From contig CP085829.1 of NCBI GenBank assembly GCA_020809705.1, positions 806,001-870,000 on the forward strand: a DNA stretch of 64,000 nt, written 5' to 3'. Source of the stretch: Calonectria ilicicola. Its lineage: Eukaryota > Ascomycota > Sordariomycetes > Hypocreales > Nectriaceae. This document shows positions 33,724-44,856 of the stretch, piece by piece. The notes under the pieces were generated by a model. The model was not told where the DNA came from, ran no database searches, and was given only the letters and a program-made list of their open reading frames with translations. The position numbers and the translations under genes are program-made. How positions within the stretch are numbered: position 1 is the first letter of the stretch; each line of letters starts with the position of its first letter.

Positions 33724-35822
33724 TGGCTTCGTTTTATTAGCATGGAGTGGGTGTGTTTCACGAAGACTAACCTCAAGTGCACCGTAGGACCGTGTTTGAT
33801 ACATGGTTAATGGTTGCACAAGGCAAGGACACGAGTATTGATGAGCGCGAGTGGTTTGTGAGGGATAGATTCGAAGGTATCACAAATGCATGAGATTCTA
33901 ATGATGTAGTATGTTCTTGACTCAAAGTGCATTCCAAGTCAAGAAAAAGTACAGGGCGAATCTATCAAGAGCTCAAATGTACAACAAGTTTCAGTCCTCC
34001 ACCCCGCTATTAAGTGCGCCCTGTGCTAGTAACCCATGGCAGCGGGCATACTGTGGTCCCATTTGTAGTCGCGTTTGTAGCCATCTTTGCGGTCACATAT
34101 TTGACCACATTTGTGGTGAGGAGTTCCTTTCTCCCCATTTGTGTCGCAATTGTGGTAACGCGCTATGTATTCAGCGACAGCGCTATTAACAGAGGAAAGG
34201 AGCAGTCCTGGCCAGCCTCTCTATGGGACTCAGCTCTGGGCAGCTAAAGCAGACTAAATGGACGGGAAGTGGATCACTCCCCACCCACCCCTTGGGAAAC
34301 CAAGGCACACTCACCCAGGCTGAAGCTGACTCTGGCTTATACCTCGACTGATGCGTAACTGCAAGTCTTCAGCAACGAAATAGAAAGCTAGAGATATTAT
34401 AGGCGGGAGCATGGCACTTACTCAAAATTTGAATTCAAGGAGCCGTTTGAGAGAGAGGAGGATGGGACTCCTATTTAGAAGATAGGCGAGTGTCCAACAC
34501 GACCAACTGGGGTAGGGATTGGAAGCCTCCTTTATCATGATTCGTCTGACATCTCAACCACAAATGTGGTCACAGATGTGGTTTGGGTGGAGATCCTGAC
34601 CAGACTATTTCCTTTCTTGGCCTAGCATGGCGCATGTTAGCCCCAAACCCTCACCCACTTTCTCCGTATCGATCATTTGGATATGGCGGAATGACGTTCC
34701 AGGCCCACAGCCAGCATTGAAATGTCGCACACCCTGTAGCAAGGAGCCACACATGATGTTATCGGGGTTTCAATATATGGCGTTGTTTGGGTCTGAGCGG
34801 AGTCCTGTCAGCCAAAGGCCAACATGTGGAGCGGGACCCACACAGTCTTTTTGCGCCAAAACTTGACGCTAGGCGTTAGCCGATGAAAGGGAGGAATCCA
34901 TTGAATTCCTACCAGTTCACCACGACCATTAAAGCGCCATGCAATCGTATAAGGAGCCGCCGTGGCGCCATTCCACATGATGTTCTACGAATTATCCTTG
35001 ACATCATGTTGTACCAGAGTGAATGAGGCCCCCACGACTTGTAGTGACGGAAGTATCATCGCGCATTCCAGGGGCACACTCGGTTGCAGGGATAGGCTGT
35101 GTGGAATCCACGACAGCATGATTGTCATGAGGGAGATATGTTGACCGGAGGAGATCTAAAACGAGTTTTTAGTACCGCATGGCCTTTTGCACAAGCACAC
35201 GAATCAAGTAGGATGGTCACACGTCACATAGTAGTAAGCCAAGTGCAGAAGTGATGCTAGGCCGCATCACTATGCAAGGTAGAAGCCTGTGCAGTTCAAC
35301 CTTATGCATTTTACAACAAGCTTTATGGACAAGACGCAGGGAATATTTCACCAAAGCAAATATAATAGGACAAAAGAAATTTTAATCACATATCCAATCG
35401 TCTCGCCATATTGTAACGCTAGGTGATATGAATAGCGCGGAACAGGGCATCGGCGGAGCCTGTAGGGCTTAAATCGGTTGGGAGTCTTGTACTTCATTTT
35501 TAGGGGGCGCAGCCACAGTATAGACCGCCTGGTTTTCCCAAAAGGGTGACATCCCCCAGCATCCATTGCAACCCTGCTGGTGGTAGCAAATCGTCTGACC
35601 TTCCACACCTGTGCCGTTCACCATCCTTTTATCGCTACCCGTACAAAAGCATTCTCTCTACCTTGACCGTCAGTGATCCAGTACTACAATTAACCATCAC
35701 TTTTTTTTGAGTCACGTTTTGCCTCCCAATTGCAGGTATGTGACCGCTTTTGCTAGTTGAGCCCTGCTCCGAATGTTTTTTGACAACTTTGGCCTAAGGG
35801 GGCTGGATAGGTGATATTTGTT
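33724..35822. promoter_or_regulatory. Divergent promoter region of C2 and B2
   Basis: 2.1 kb between the starts of C2 (minus) and B2 (plus). It holds the 12-bp repeat at 34048-34161 and a two-unit remnant near 34557-34592 (AATGTGGTCAC, AGATGTGGTTT). Other short frames are not supported. This is the positional equivalent of 20972-22630. Confidence 0.6.
34048..34161 (+). repeat. Degenerate 12-bp tandem repeat, TGTGG core (copy 2)
   Basis: About nine units on a 12-base period, for example ATTTGTAGTCGC, GTTTGTAGCCAT and ATTTGTGGTGAG. Compared with copy 1 (21606-21797) it is more T-rich, but unit length and the TGTGG core agree. It lies in the matching divergent promoter of the second module. Confidence 0.7.
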
Positions 35823-36890
35823 ATGCATCATCAGCGCAAGTCATCTCAAAGGGACAGTCAGTATGTCAGAGTCGACCATTGTGGAGCATCCCGAAGACTG
35901 CCACCAAACCATACCATTATGAAACGGGAATTCTCCCGGAATAGCAAACTCGTGAGCAATGACTACGACAGTTGTTGGGACTCGGAGAGTGGCCACGACG
36001 ACACGGAGAATGAGAAGCCGTTTGCATGCCCATTTTTCAAACGGGACCCAATCAAGTACCAGGATTGCATCCAGCTTAAATTGCTACGCATCTCTCACGT
36101 GAAGCAACACTTGAAACGGAGGCATAGCCTGCCTGATCAACATTGCCCAAGATGCTTTGATTCGAAGTTCCATTTAAATTGCGACCAAAAATGCTATTCG
36201 ACCTACGAACATGGCATTTCTATGCAACAACAACGTCTTCTCGCCCAAAGGGCTGCAGGGGGGTCCTCCAAAGAGAAATGGTACAGGATTTGGTTTATTC
36301 TATTTGAGAATGAATCTATACCAAGTGAAATTCACCTTGGCACAGTAATGGAGGAAACCGTTGGCATTATCCGCCGATTGTGGAAGGGTGGTTCTCCGGT
36401 TGCCCACCAGTTTTTTCACGAGGTTAAACTTGGGACGAATAATGATGTCCGAGGAATCAACCTACTTGGAAATCTTCTGGATGAAGTTGAACATCATTTT
36501 GGGCTAAGACCTTCCAAAACAGAGGAAACTCAGAACTTAGAAAATAGCAATGATGCCTGCGAACCAGCTCTGCACGACGCAAGTAGTGGAGGGTCAACTC
36601 CAAGCCCAGATTCAACTTTGACCTCAATCAGTTTGGATTCTTCAATCCTCACATTGCCGCCACATACTCAAAATGGAGATACTTCACGCCATGTCGACCT
36701 ACCTTGTCAGGCTTTTGACCTCAGCGCACCTCCTCTCGAGTTTCCACAGTGCGGAATTCCTGCGCAATTCGATCTGATGGACCAGGAACAGGATGATCTA
36801 AATGAGATAGGGCAATTGACGATGCATGCAGGATCTTTCTTGGGCGATGAAAATAATCTCTATTGGCCGGATTCTAGTTTGTGGACTTGA
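35823..36890 (+). CDS. Atypical double zinc-finger protein, subfamily B, copy 2 (B2)
   Basis: Single exon, 355 residues from the ATG at 35823; an upstream in-frame GTG is not used. Acidic linker (DSESGHDDTENE), then FAC69-PFF-x9-C82, H96-x4-H101, HC108PRC111, with C120, C124 and H130 available to complete the second site. Next come KEKWYRIWFILFENESIPSEIHLGT and EETVGIIRRLW, matching B1 and, more weakly, subfamilies A and C. A Ser/Thr-rich tail follows and the protein ends YWPDSSLWT, reminiscent of the B1 end FWDTF. A short aromatic C-terminal motif may be conserved. Function unknown; probably nuclear given the finger and basic HLKRRH. Confidence 0.86.
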   Translation: MHHQRKSSQRDSQYVRVDHCGASRRLPPNHTIMKREFSRNSKLVSNDYDSCWDSESGHDDTENEKPFACPFFKRDPIKYQDCIQLKLLRISHVKQHLKRRHSLPDQHCPRCFDSKFHLNCDQKCYSTYEHGISMQQQRLLAQRAAGGSSKEKWYRIWFILFENESIPSEIHLGTVMEETVGIIRRLWKGGSPVAHQFFHEVKLGTNNDVRGINLLGNLLDEVEHHFGLRPSKTEETQNLENSNDACEPALHDASSGGSTPSPDSTLTSISLDSSILTLPPHTQNGDTSRHVDLPCQAFDLSAPPLEFPQCGIPAQFDLMDQEQDDLNEIGQLTMHAGSFLGDENNLYWPDSSLWT

Positions 36891-38681
36891 AAACTTCACA
36901 TTCGGTCTTACGTGCATGGTAGAGAATGAGTTGAAATATGGGGAAGGAAACATCAGAAGAATCTTTGGTTATGATTGGTCTTTTTCTTTCTTTATTGTCC
37001 GGCATGGGGTGGTCTCTTTGTCTGAAATATTTTTCCATATTTAGCTCTCAGTTGATTCATTATCCAATATTTTGTAGTCTCAGATGCATGACTGAATGTT
37101 CAAATATCGAAGTCATCCTGGCTGCTTAAATATCATGGCCCATGAAAAAGGCGGATAAATGTAAGAATATGAGTAAAGGGGATCGATTTTCTAATTTTCA
37201 CAGGATAATATATCAGCCAGCTTGGTCACTTGGTTTAATAGGCTCTAAGCAACCCAGACCAACTAAGTGAGCCGTCTCACTACTTCATAGCCATTCTTGT
37301 CCATTTTCTGCGTGATCATTGCTTGTCATTTCCCCAGCGTGTTACCTGCCACGGATAGCATGCGAGTTAGGAAATTATGCTATACGCGCACAATGATGGA
37401 TGCCAATCAGTCATTGCGAATGGCCGTGAGATTCACAATAATCACGGATTCAAAACGAAAGGTTATCTCGTACTCAAAGTTTCATTTATAAAAACGTCTA
37501 ATGATTGGCAGATGGTATCCCAATGCAAGTTATAATGAATTCAATAGCATCCACATGGTCTCAAATAAAAGATGCTTTTATTCTGTTATCACCCTATTCT
37601 CATATCATTTAACGCATGAGACTCTCTAGCAAAGACCCTTTTTGGTGTATTTTCTAGCACTTTGATTTTTTTATTGAATATGAGATTGCAAGTAATTGTC
37701 TAAATCTAGGTTCTTTAATCAAATAATCGCAACTGGGTTTCGCGATTAAGGCTCTAGGGAAAAGACGACAAGGTTACGAATCATGAGTAAAGGTTCCTCG
37801 AGTTTTATGCCATTAGGTTTAGGATTAAAAAAGGTCACGGAAGTCTCATCCGACCTTGCGTCTTTAGTTCTGTGTTAACAATACTTCAGGCGTGCGGAAA
37901 ATCGGCTCCAGCTTGCCGCGACCAAATTAAGCGACATAATACAGTCTTGGAGTTTTGTTCACAGCTCTCAACCAGTGACCTAAAATTGGTATGGAATTTA
38001 CGTCTAAAACTCTCCGCGCTGTTTCATCTTTTTGAGCAAGAAAAGTGGACAAAATGTCACCAGCGTTGGTATGGACACATTTCTTTTGCCTCCTTATGAT
38101 CGCCATGGAGTGTATGACACCCATCAATCAAACACAGTAAGCTTGAGAGAATTTTGATCAATGTGTCTCAATAACGTTGTTAAAAATGACAGTTCAGAGC
38201 TACTGTAGCAAAAATAGAGCACCGCTGTTATCGGACATATGAAGATGCGAACTGACAGATCAATGAACTGATGGTCATACCATGGGGGCATACGTATATA
38301 TATCGGCGGCAATTTCCGCTTCCCATCAATCTTGTAGTAAAGTCCTGCGGATAGGTGCAGACCAGAAAATCTCCAGCCCATGAGCGAGACTGCAAAAGCC
38401 GAAATGCCAGGCCATTTCTGCGGAACATCGGGATCGGCGGGTGATGCGGAAAAGCGGATGCCCAAACCACTGACGCGAACACTACCGTTCGATTCTCCTC
38501 TCTTTACGGTCCAAGACACCAAATGAATTCACCATGGTATTTTATATGAAGAAAGCTCCATCGATGGGGAAATTCTGTTAAACTAGAAGTGTCAAGATAG
38601 CAGAGTCCGTTGCATTACCTCCATTGTCATAAAAGAATTGACTGTAGTTGGTTCTAATATTTCAACGCCGAAATCGCAAAA
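36891..38681. other. Intergenic region between B2 and monooxygenase
   Basis: 1.8 kb, AT-rich. A 132-codon minus frame (38124-38522) has no domain and no coding signature that I trust. The last about 300 bp should be the monooxygenase promoter. No repeat or RNA gene is visible. Confidence 0.45.
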
Positions 38682-40785
38682 ATGGGTTCTGTGCCCCAGT
38701 ATCACTCTGTTTCCCAAGCAGACATTGATAACGTCAAAAATGCGCCATTCTATTATCGCAACTCAAGCAAGAAGGCGCCTGTCGCTGACGACTTTATGTA
38801 CGCTTTCAAGTACAACAATCCCCTTCCACTCCACAATGAGGGTACAGAGATCGTCGACTTCACCACTGAAGATGAGAAGAACAAGCAGGAAATTGCCGAC
38901 AATTTTGTGAAGGAACTACAGCAGATTATCCAGGGCAAGGACGCTGAGGCCTTCGCTGACCTCTTTCTTGGCAGTGGTTAGTTTTCCAAATTGGGCAATG
39001 ACCATTCTAATTTATCTGTCCATCTAATCTATCCATAGGTGTCTGGAGAGATAAGCTTGTGTTCACGTGGGATTACCGTACTTTTAACACGCCCCAAAAT
39101 ATTAAAAAGGCCGCTGCCAACCTATTTCCTCGGACTCCAACCAGCAACTACAAGTTCATAGACCCGACGCCATCAATTGAGCGGCCATATCCGGATTTGG
39201 CTTGGCTCCAAATTGTGTACTCTTTCGACACTGATCTCGCTCACGCAAGTGCTGTCCTGAATCTTGTCAAGACCAAATCAGGATACAAAATTTGGACGCT
39301 GCATACAGTTATCGAGGGACTCTTGGCATTTCCCGAGATACCTAGCAAAGATGGCCACATGACTGGCTTCAAGTCGTGGTCTGACCAAAGAGCGGAGGAC
39401 GACAACCTTGCAGGTGTAGAGCCTGACGTGATTGTGATCGGCGGCGGTCACTGGTATGTTGTCCCAGCACAGAGAAAAAAGGAATATTGCTAATCACCCT
39501 GTCAGCGGTCTACAAATCTCCGCACGCCTCAAGGCCCTCGGTATCACGACTCTTATCGTGGAGCGCAACAAGCGCATCGGTGACAACTGGCGCAACCGAT
39601 ATGAGTATCTCTCTCTGCATCTCCCACACTGGGGAGACCATTTCCCCTACTTCCCTTTCCCTGATCACTGGCCAACGTATACCCCCGCCGGCAAGATGGG
39701 CGACTGGCTCGAGTGGTATGCGAGCGCCATGGAGCTGCCCGCATGGACCGATTCAAAGATTGCCTCTGCCAAGAAGGACGCTGCAGGAAAGTGGGAGGTG
39801 GCTGTCGAGCGCGGTGCAGAGACTGGCAAACCTACCCGAACTTTCCATCCCAAGCAGGTTATTTTCTCTACCTCGCTCGCCGGTGTTCCATTTGTACCTG
39901 AGATTCCCGGCATGGAAAAGTTCAAGGGCACCATCAGGCATTCGACTCAGCATGATTCAGCCCGTGACTGGGTTGGCAAGAAGGTCCTTGTGGTAGGAAC
40001 ATCCTCGTCTGGGTTTGATACCGCCTTCGACTTTGCGCGCCGGGGTATCGATGTCACTCTGCTGCAAAGGTCGCCTTCCTATGTCATGTCTCTAGATGAG
40101 TCAGTTCCGAGGGTATGTTCCGCATAATATCACTAGGCGTAACCAGTGCTGATCTATCTAGATGGTCGGTCCTTTGTACGAGCCAAAGGATGGTAAGAGA
40201 CCCGATGTGAACGCTACAGACCGTATCGCACACGGTCTGCCCACCGGTCCTCAAGAGGAATTGTTCCGGAGAACTGCCCAAGATATCTGGAATGCCGATG
40301 CTGAGCTGATTGCCAAAATGGAAAAGGCCGGTTTCAAGGTGTGGCGTGGCCAGCGTGATACGGGTCCCCACACTCTTGCTTACACCAGAAACGGTGCCTT
40401 TTACTTTGACGCAGGTGCGTGCAAAGCCGTCATTGATGGTAGCATCAAGGTGGAACAAGGCTACATCTCCCACTTCACTGAGAATTCTGTATTCCTCAAT
40501 GGCGACCGTGAGAAGCAGTATGACCTTGTCGTTTTGGCCACCGGATTCTCCAACACGGTTGAGTCGGTACGACAGGTCTTTGGGGACGATATTGCTGACC
40601 GATTCAAGCCGATCTGGGGTATCGATGAAGAGGGTGAATTGAATGGGGCCTGGAAATTTACTGGTGTTGAGGACTTGTGGCTTATGGTTGGTTCTCTCCA
40701 GCCTGCTCGTTTCCACTCACAAAAGCTGGCTCTGAGACTTAAAGCTATTCTCGAAGGAATTAGTCCTAAGCCATACCTGGAGTGA
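38682..40785 (+). CDS. Flavin-dependent monooxygenase (FMO/YUCCA-like, FAD/NAD(P)-binding)
   Basis: Four exons: 38682..38976, 39039..39453, 39506..40112 and 40162..40785, 646 residues; introns 62, 52 and 49 bp, all in phase. Residues about 1-210 form an NTF2/SnoaL-like leader seen in fungal members (VWRDKLVFTWDYRTF, WTLHTVIEGL). The FAD-binding Rossmann motif is IGGGHCGLQ, with G233-x-G-x-x-G238 and its Cys codon split by intron 2. The second dinucleotide motif is VVGTSSSGFD, with G401-x4-G406. ERNKRIGDNWRNRYEYLSLH and the LATGF motif (VVLATGFSN) are typical of N-hydroxylating/flavin-containing monooxygenases related to YUCCA and Baeyer-Villiger enzymes. It would use FAD, NADPH and O2 in the cytosol; substrate unknown. 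It could act with the terpene cyclase 13 kb away, but nothing in the sequence shows this. Confidence 0.9.
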
Positions 40786-42569
40786 GCGAAAATGTTAGTA
40801 AACAGTGGTACTATTAAGCCCGAAATTACAGTTAGTCTAATGAGAAATAAATTGATATGAGACGCTATGGCATACTATCGTGCAACTTTCCTGGGGATAT
40901 GATTGTGGGGGTAGCTAAGCGAACGATGAAAATGATTTGGTTATGGTGGGGTGGTATAGGGTAATGCACGTTGAATTTGATCTGCTAAGGGCATGGGCAG
41001 GGTAAACCACACGTGAAACGTGGTCCATATTAATATTTATAAAATTAAATGTTTCAAACGTTTAGTATTGCGGGTTTTGTTGACTTTCTCGGGGCTGAGC
41101 TGGATGTGTCCAGGAGCAACTCCGTTCCTTTAGCTTCCCATAAAGTGGATTAGAACTTGATTGCAAGGAAGAGATAGTAGAAAGTTTGACACCCGATGGA
41201 CTAATGCTATGTGCACCGTCAGATTTGGTCGATGAATCGTTATTTGCATCAGGATATAGAATACGACAGTCCTCATCGACGTTCTTGGCAACGCTTCGTC
41301 TCTATCAAGTGCATCGAGCCTCAAGTGTCGCGACAAGCTGATGAATCTGAATGTGGCCGTTCCAAGCACATTGACCGCTCTCTCCCCGGCGGCCGTACAA
41401 AAAGCAAGAAAGATAAGATGAAAACTGATTTTCGCATGGGGATCGAATCACGAGTTTCGAGCTAGATATTTCCTTTACTCTTACAAAACTCGCTCTAGAC
41501 CACACGACAAATTGAATGCATGGTCCAGCCCATGCTAGATCTGCAATGTCGGACCCCCCGTTTACAAAAATGCTGCAAAGGCTGAAGGCAGGGAAATCGG
41601 GTGGCGCCCATTGGCTACAATCAGGGCGATCCCATCATGTAATGGCAACTTTTATCTCCTTATCGATCGCACTCACACACACAAGCCGTTTTTTTTTGGT
41701 GACGATGAGATTAGTGAGACCGTCACCCCACACGCGCATGTGCTGAGGCTAAGCTACCCCGCCGGCTCATTCGATTCATCAATGCGCAGAGAGAAAAAAA
41801 TCCCGAGGTGGGTGACACTTCCCCGGACGTTCGCCAGGGCCTGGGCAGGTCCACTCTGCTCTGTTATCGCCGCTGAGATGCGGCCGGTTTTCGGTTGTGA
41901 TAACGGAGATACACAAGAGAGGGCAAATTACGCCAATTGAGTTAGTCATTTGTACGACGTGGATGCAATTGGGCCCGCGCGGCTTGTGTGCCGTGCCCCT
42001 CCCCCCCCAAAGAAAGGAAGGCCTGGACTGCTGCAAGCCCATTTTCAATAGCTCACCAGAGAGAGAGAGATGGCGCTTTATCGCATCTTGGTGTTGTTTC
42101 TTTTATCTCAGCCACCCTCTCGCTCCCCACGGAAAACTCAACTACAGCGCTGACCACCTCTATTTCAGTGACTGGTCTGAGCGCCGCCGGGGCAGATCGC
42201 CGCCGGCCGCACCCTGGGAAACCACGGGAGGCATGCCCACGGAACTAGGCCGAAGCCGGAAGCGTCATTGGTTCCCTTGCGACCGTTATCTCTTTGCTCC
42301 CTTGGGATGGCTACCAAGTTCCAACCACTACAGCGTCGAGCATTTACCGTTTTTGATAACATGGCATACCAGAGCCATGGCCTTGGGGGTTAATATCTAT
42401 ATCTACTGTAGTCCAGCCCTGCCAAGATGCCGAGCTGCTTGGCATGCAAGTGTCTCTCGTCGTGTCTTGCTTCTGAGACAAACCAGCTCACCACCTACGG
42501 CCCCGCTGCGACGCAGAATAGCAACGACAACACTAAACCCTCTGTAGCTTGCTTGGCACCACTGCGAAC
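40786..42569. promoter_or_regulatory. Upstream region of DUR3-type gene with GATA-type sites
   Basis: 1.8 kb. The half nearest the transporter carries eight HGATAR-type sites on either strand: 41652, 41660, 41864, 41898, 42078, 42103, 42286 and 42354. In ascomycetes AreA/NIT2-type GATA factors bind such sites to derepress nitrogen-scavenging genes, including urea transporters. A 216-codon frame at 41897-42547 overlaps this promoter and is not supported as a gene (no domain, low complexity). Confidence 0.55.
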
Positions 42570-44732
42570 ATGGGAGCCACCATAGCGCTCGACGTGAGCT
42601 ATGGGTACGGAATCGTGCTCGGGCTGGGCTTTGCCTTTGCCTTTGGTAAGAATTAATTGCCCTGCGAACTGGGTTATCTGAGTAGTTGGTCAGCTAACAA
42701 TTTTTGCGCGTGCAGGCATGATCCTGACGACGTTTATCCTGCGCCGCTACAATTCCGAGCTCCAGACGTCCGAAATGTTCAACACTGCGGGCCGCACCGT
42801 CAAATCGGGCCTTGTGGGCTCCGCCGTGGTCTCGTCTTGGACTTGGGCGGCCACGCTGCTCCAGTCTTCGGGCGTGTGCTATCGCTACGGCGTTAGTGGG
42901 CCCTTTTGGTACGCGTCTGGCGCCACGGTCCAGATTCTGCTGTTTGCGACGCTGGCCATTGAGCTCAAGCGCCGGGCGCCGAACGCGCATACATTTCTGG
43001 AAGTCATCCGGGCGCGATATGGAACAATTGCGCACGTGGTGTTCATGGTCTTTGGCCTAGTCACCAACATTTTGGTGTCTCTGATGCTGATTGTCGGCGG
43101 CTCTGCGACGGTTTCCGCTCTGACTGGAATGCACACCATTGCCGCCATTTATCTTTTGCCGCTTGGTGTCGTGCTCTACACGTTGGTTGGTGGTCTCAAA
43201 GCCACATTCCTGACTGATTGGGTGCACACATTTATCTTGCTCATCATCATCATCCTCTTCTCTTTGACAACTTATGGCTCATCTGATACGCTGGGTTCGC
43301 CTGGCGCCGTGTACGATGCGCTCGTTGCCGCTGCTGAGCGACACCCGGTCGATGGAAACGCCCATGGGAGCTATCTGACAATGCGATCAAAGGAGGGCGC
43401 CATCTTCTTTGTCATCAACATTGTCGGAAACTTTGGAACCGTTTTCCTTGACAACGGATACTACAACAAGGCCATTGCAGCATCCCCAGTTCATGCGCTC
43501 CCTGGCTACCTCATCGGTGGGCTGTCTTGGTTTGCCATCCCGTGGCTCACTGCGACAACAATGGGACTGGCAGCGCTCTCGCTGGAGAACAACCCTCTTT
43601 TCCCAACCTACCCCGACCGCATGTCGGATGCCGCAGTCAGCGAGGGTCTTGTGCTCCCGTACGCAGCTGTCGCCCTCCTCGGAAAGGGAGGAGCCGTGGC
43701 CACTCTTCTCATCATTTTCATGGCAGTCACCAGTGCTACCTCTGCAGAACTTGTCGCTGTGTCGTCCATCTTTACCTACGATTTCTACAGAACATACATC
43801 AAGCCAGATGCTAGCGGCAAGTCACTGATCTACATCTCTCACTGTACGGTTATTGCGTACGCTATTTTCATCTCTAGCTTCTCTGTTGGTCTATGGTACG
43901 CTGGCATTTCTATGGGCTATCTGTATCTCATGATGGGCTGCATCATCTCGTCTGCTGTCCTCCCTGCAACTCTTACGTTGATCTGGAACAAGCAAAACAA
44001 GTGGGCCGCTAGCTTGTCTCCCATTCTCGGCCTTGCTGTTGCCCTTGTTGCATGGTTGGTTACAGCTAAGAAGGAGTGTGGTGTCCTCGATGTCGCTTGC
44101 ACTGGATCCAACAACCCTATGCTTGCAGGCAATGTGACTGCACTGCTGTCTCCTCTCATCTTTGTTCCTGTTCTCACGTACGGATTTGGTCCCCAGAACT
44201 ATGACTGGAAGAGCATGATGGAGATCCGAAAGGCTGACGACAGCAATGTTGGTGCTCAAGGTGACTTGGAGGGAATACCTGAGACCCAGTCCCAGACATC
44301 GCAGAATGAAGAGGAACAGAAGAAGCTGCTCCGAGCTGGAAAAATTAGCAAAACCGTCACTGTCATCATGGTAAGTTTCCTATGACACGTACCCATTCCA
44401 ATTGAATGTGACTAACAACTAGACATTAGACGATTGCCTTCCTTGTACTCTGGCCTCTCCCCATGTATGGCTCGGGATACATCTTTTCTAAGTCATTCTT
44501 CACTGGCTGGGTTGTTGTGGGCATCATTTGGATTTTCTGTTCTTTCTTCGCCGTGGGACTGTTCCCCGTTTTCGAGGGACGCAGGACTCTAGTTCGAACA
44601 GCAAAATTCATCTATCAAGACTTGAGCGGATCCAGATCTTTTAAGAGCGGTGGAAATGGACCCATTGTTCATGAAGCGGAGGAAACTCCAGGAAGCGGAC
44701 AGCAAACTCCAAAGGGGGTTGAGAAGGAATAA
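42570..44732 (+). CDS. dur3: DUR3-type urea/polyamine:proton symporter (SSS family)
   Basis: Plasma-membrane sodium-solute-symporter-family protein, 677 residues. Exons: 42570..42645, 42716..44370 and 44430..44732; introns 70 and 59 bp. The 5' exon encodes MGATIALDVSYGYGIVLGLG, the first membrane segment. Around 15 hydrophobic segments follow. Hallmarks of fungal DUR3 are present: NTAGRTVKSGLVGSAVVSSW, TWAATLLQSS, GVSGPFWYASGA, GNFGTVFLDNGYYNKAIAA and MAVTSATSAELVAVSSI. The C-terminus is hydrophilic (EETPGSGQQTPKG). Known members import urea, some also polyamines, under nitrogen limitation. The upstream GATA-type sites support nitrogen control. It converges on the ankyrin gene with only 124 bp between stops. 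Confidence 0.95.
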
Positions 44733-44856
44733 CGGCGGAGGTCGGAGGTTGTCATGGTAATAAAATGTATCGAAACATGTCAAGAAATAAATCTAAATGG
44801 AATAATCAACTTAAAGAAACATGTGCTCAATTCCAAATGGCATTCTTGATACATTC

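Noticed and set aside
38124..38522. 132-codon minus-strand frame before the monooxygenase
   Set aside because: No domain or plausible splice partners; lies in the likely promoter region.
41897..42547. 216-codon open frame upstream of the DUR3-type gene
   Set aside because: No domain, mixed low-complexity composition, lies over the promoter with GATA-type sites and overlaps another frame of equal quality.
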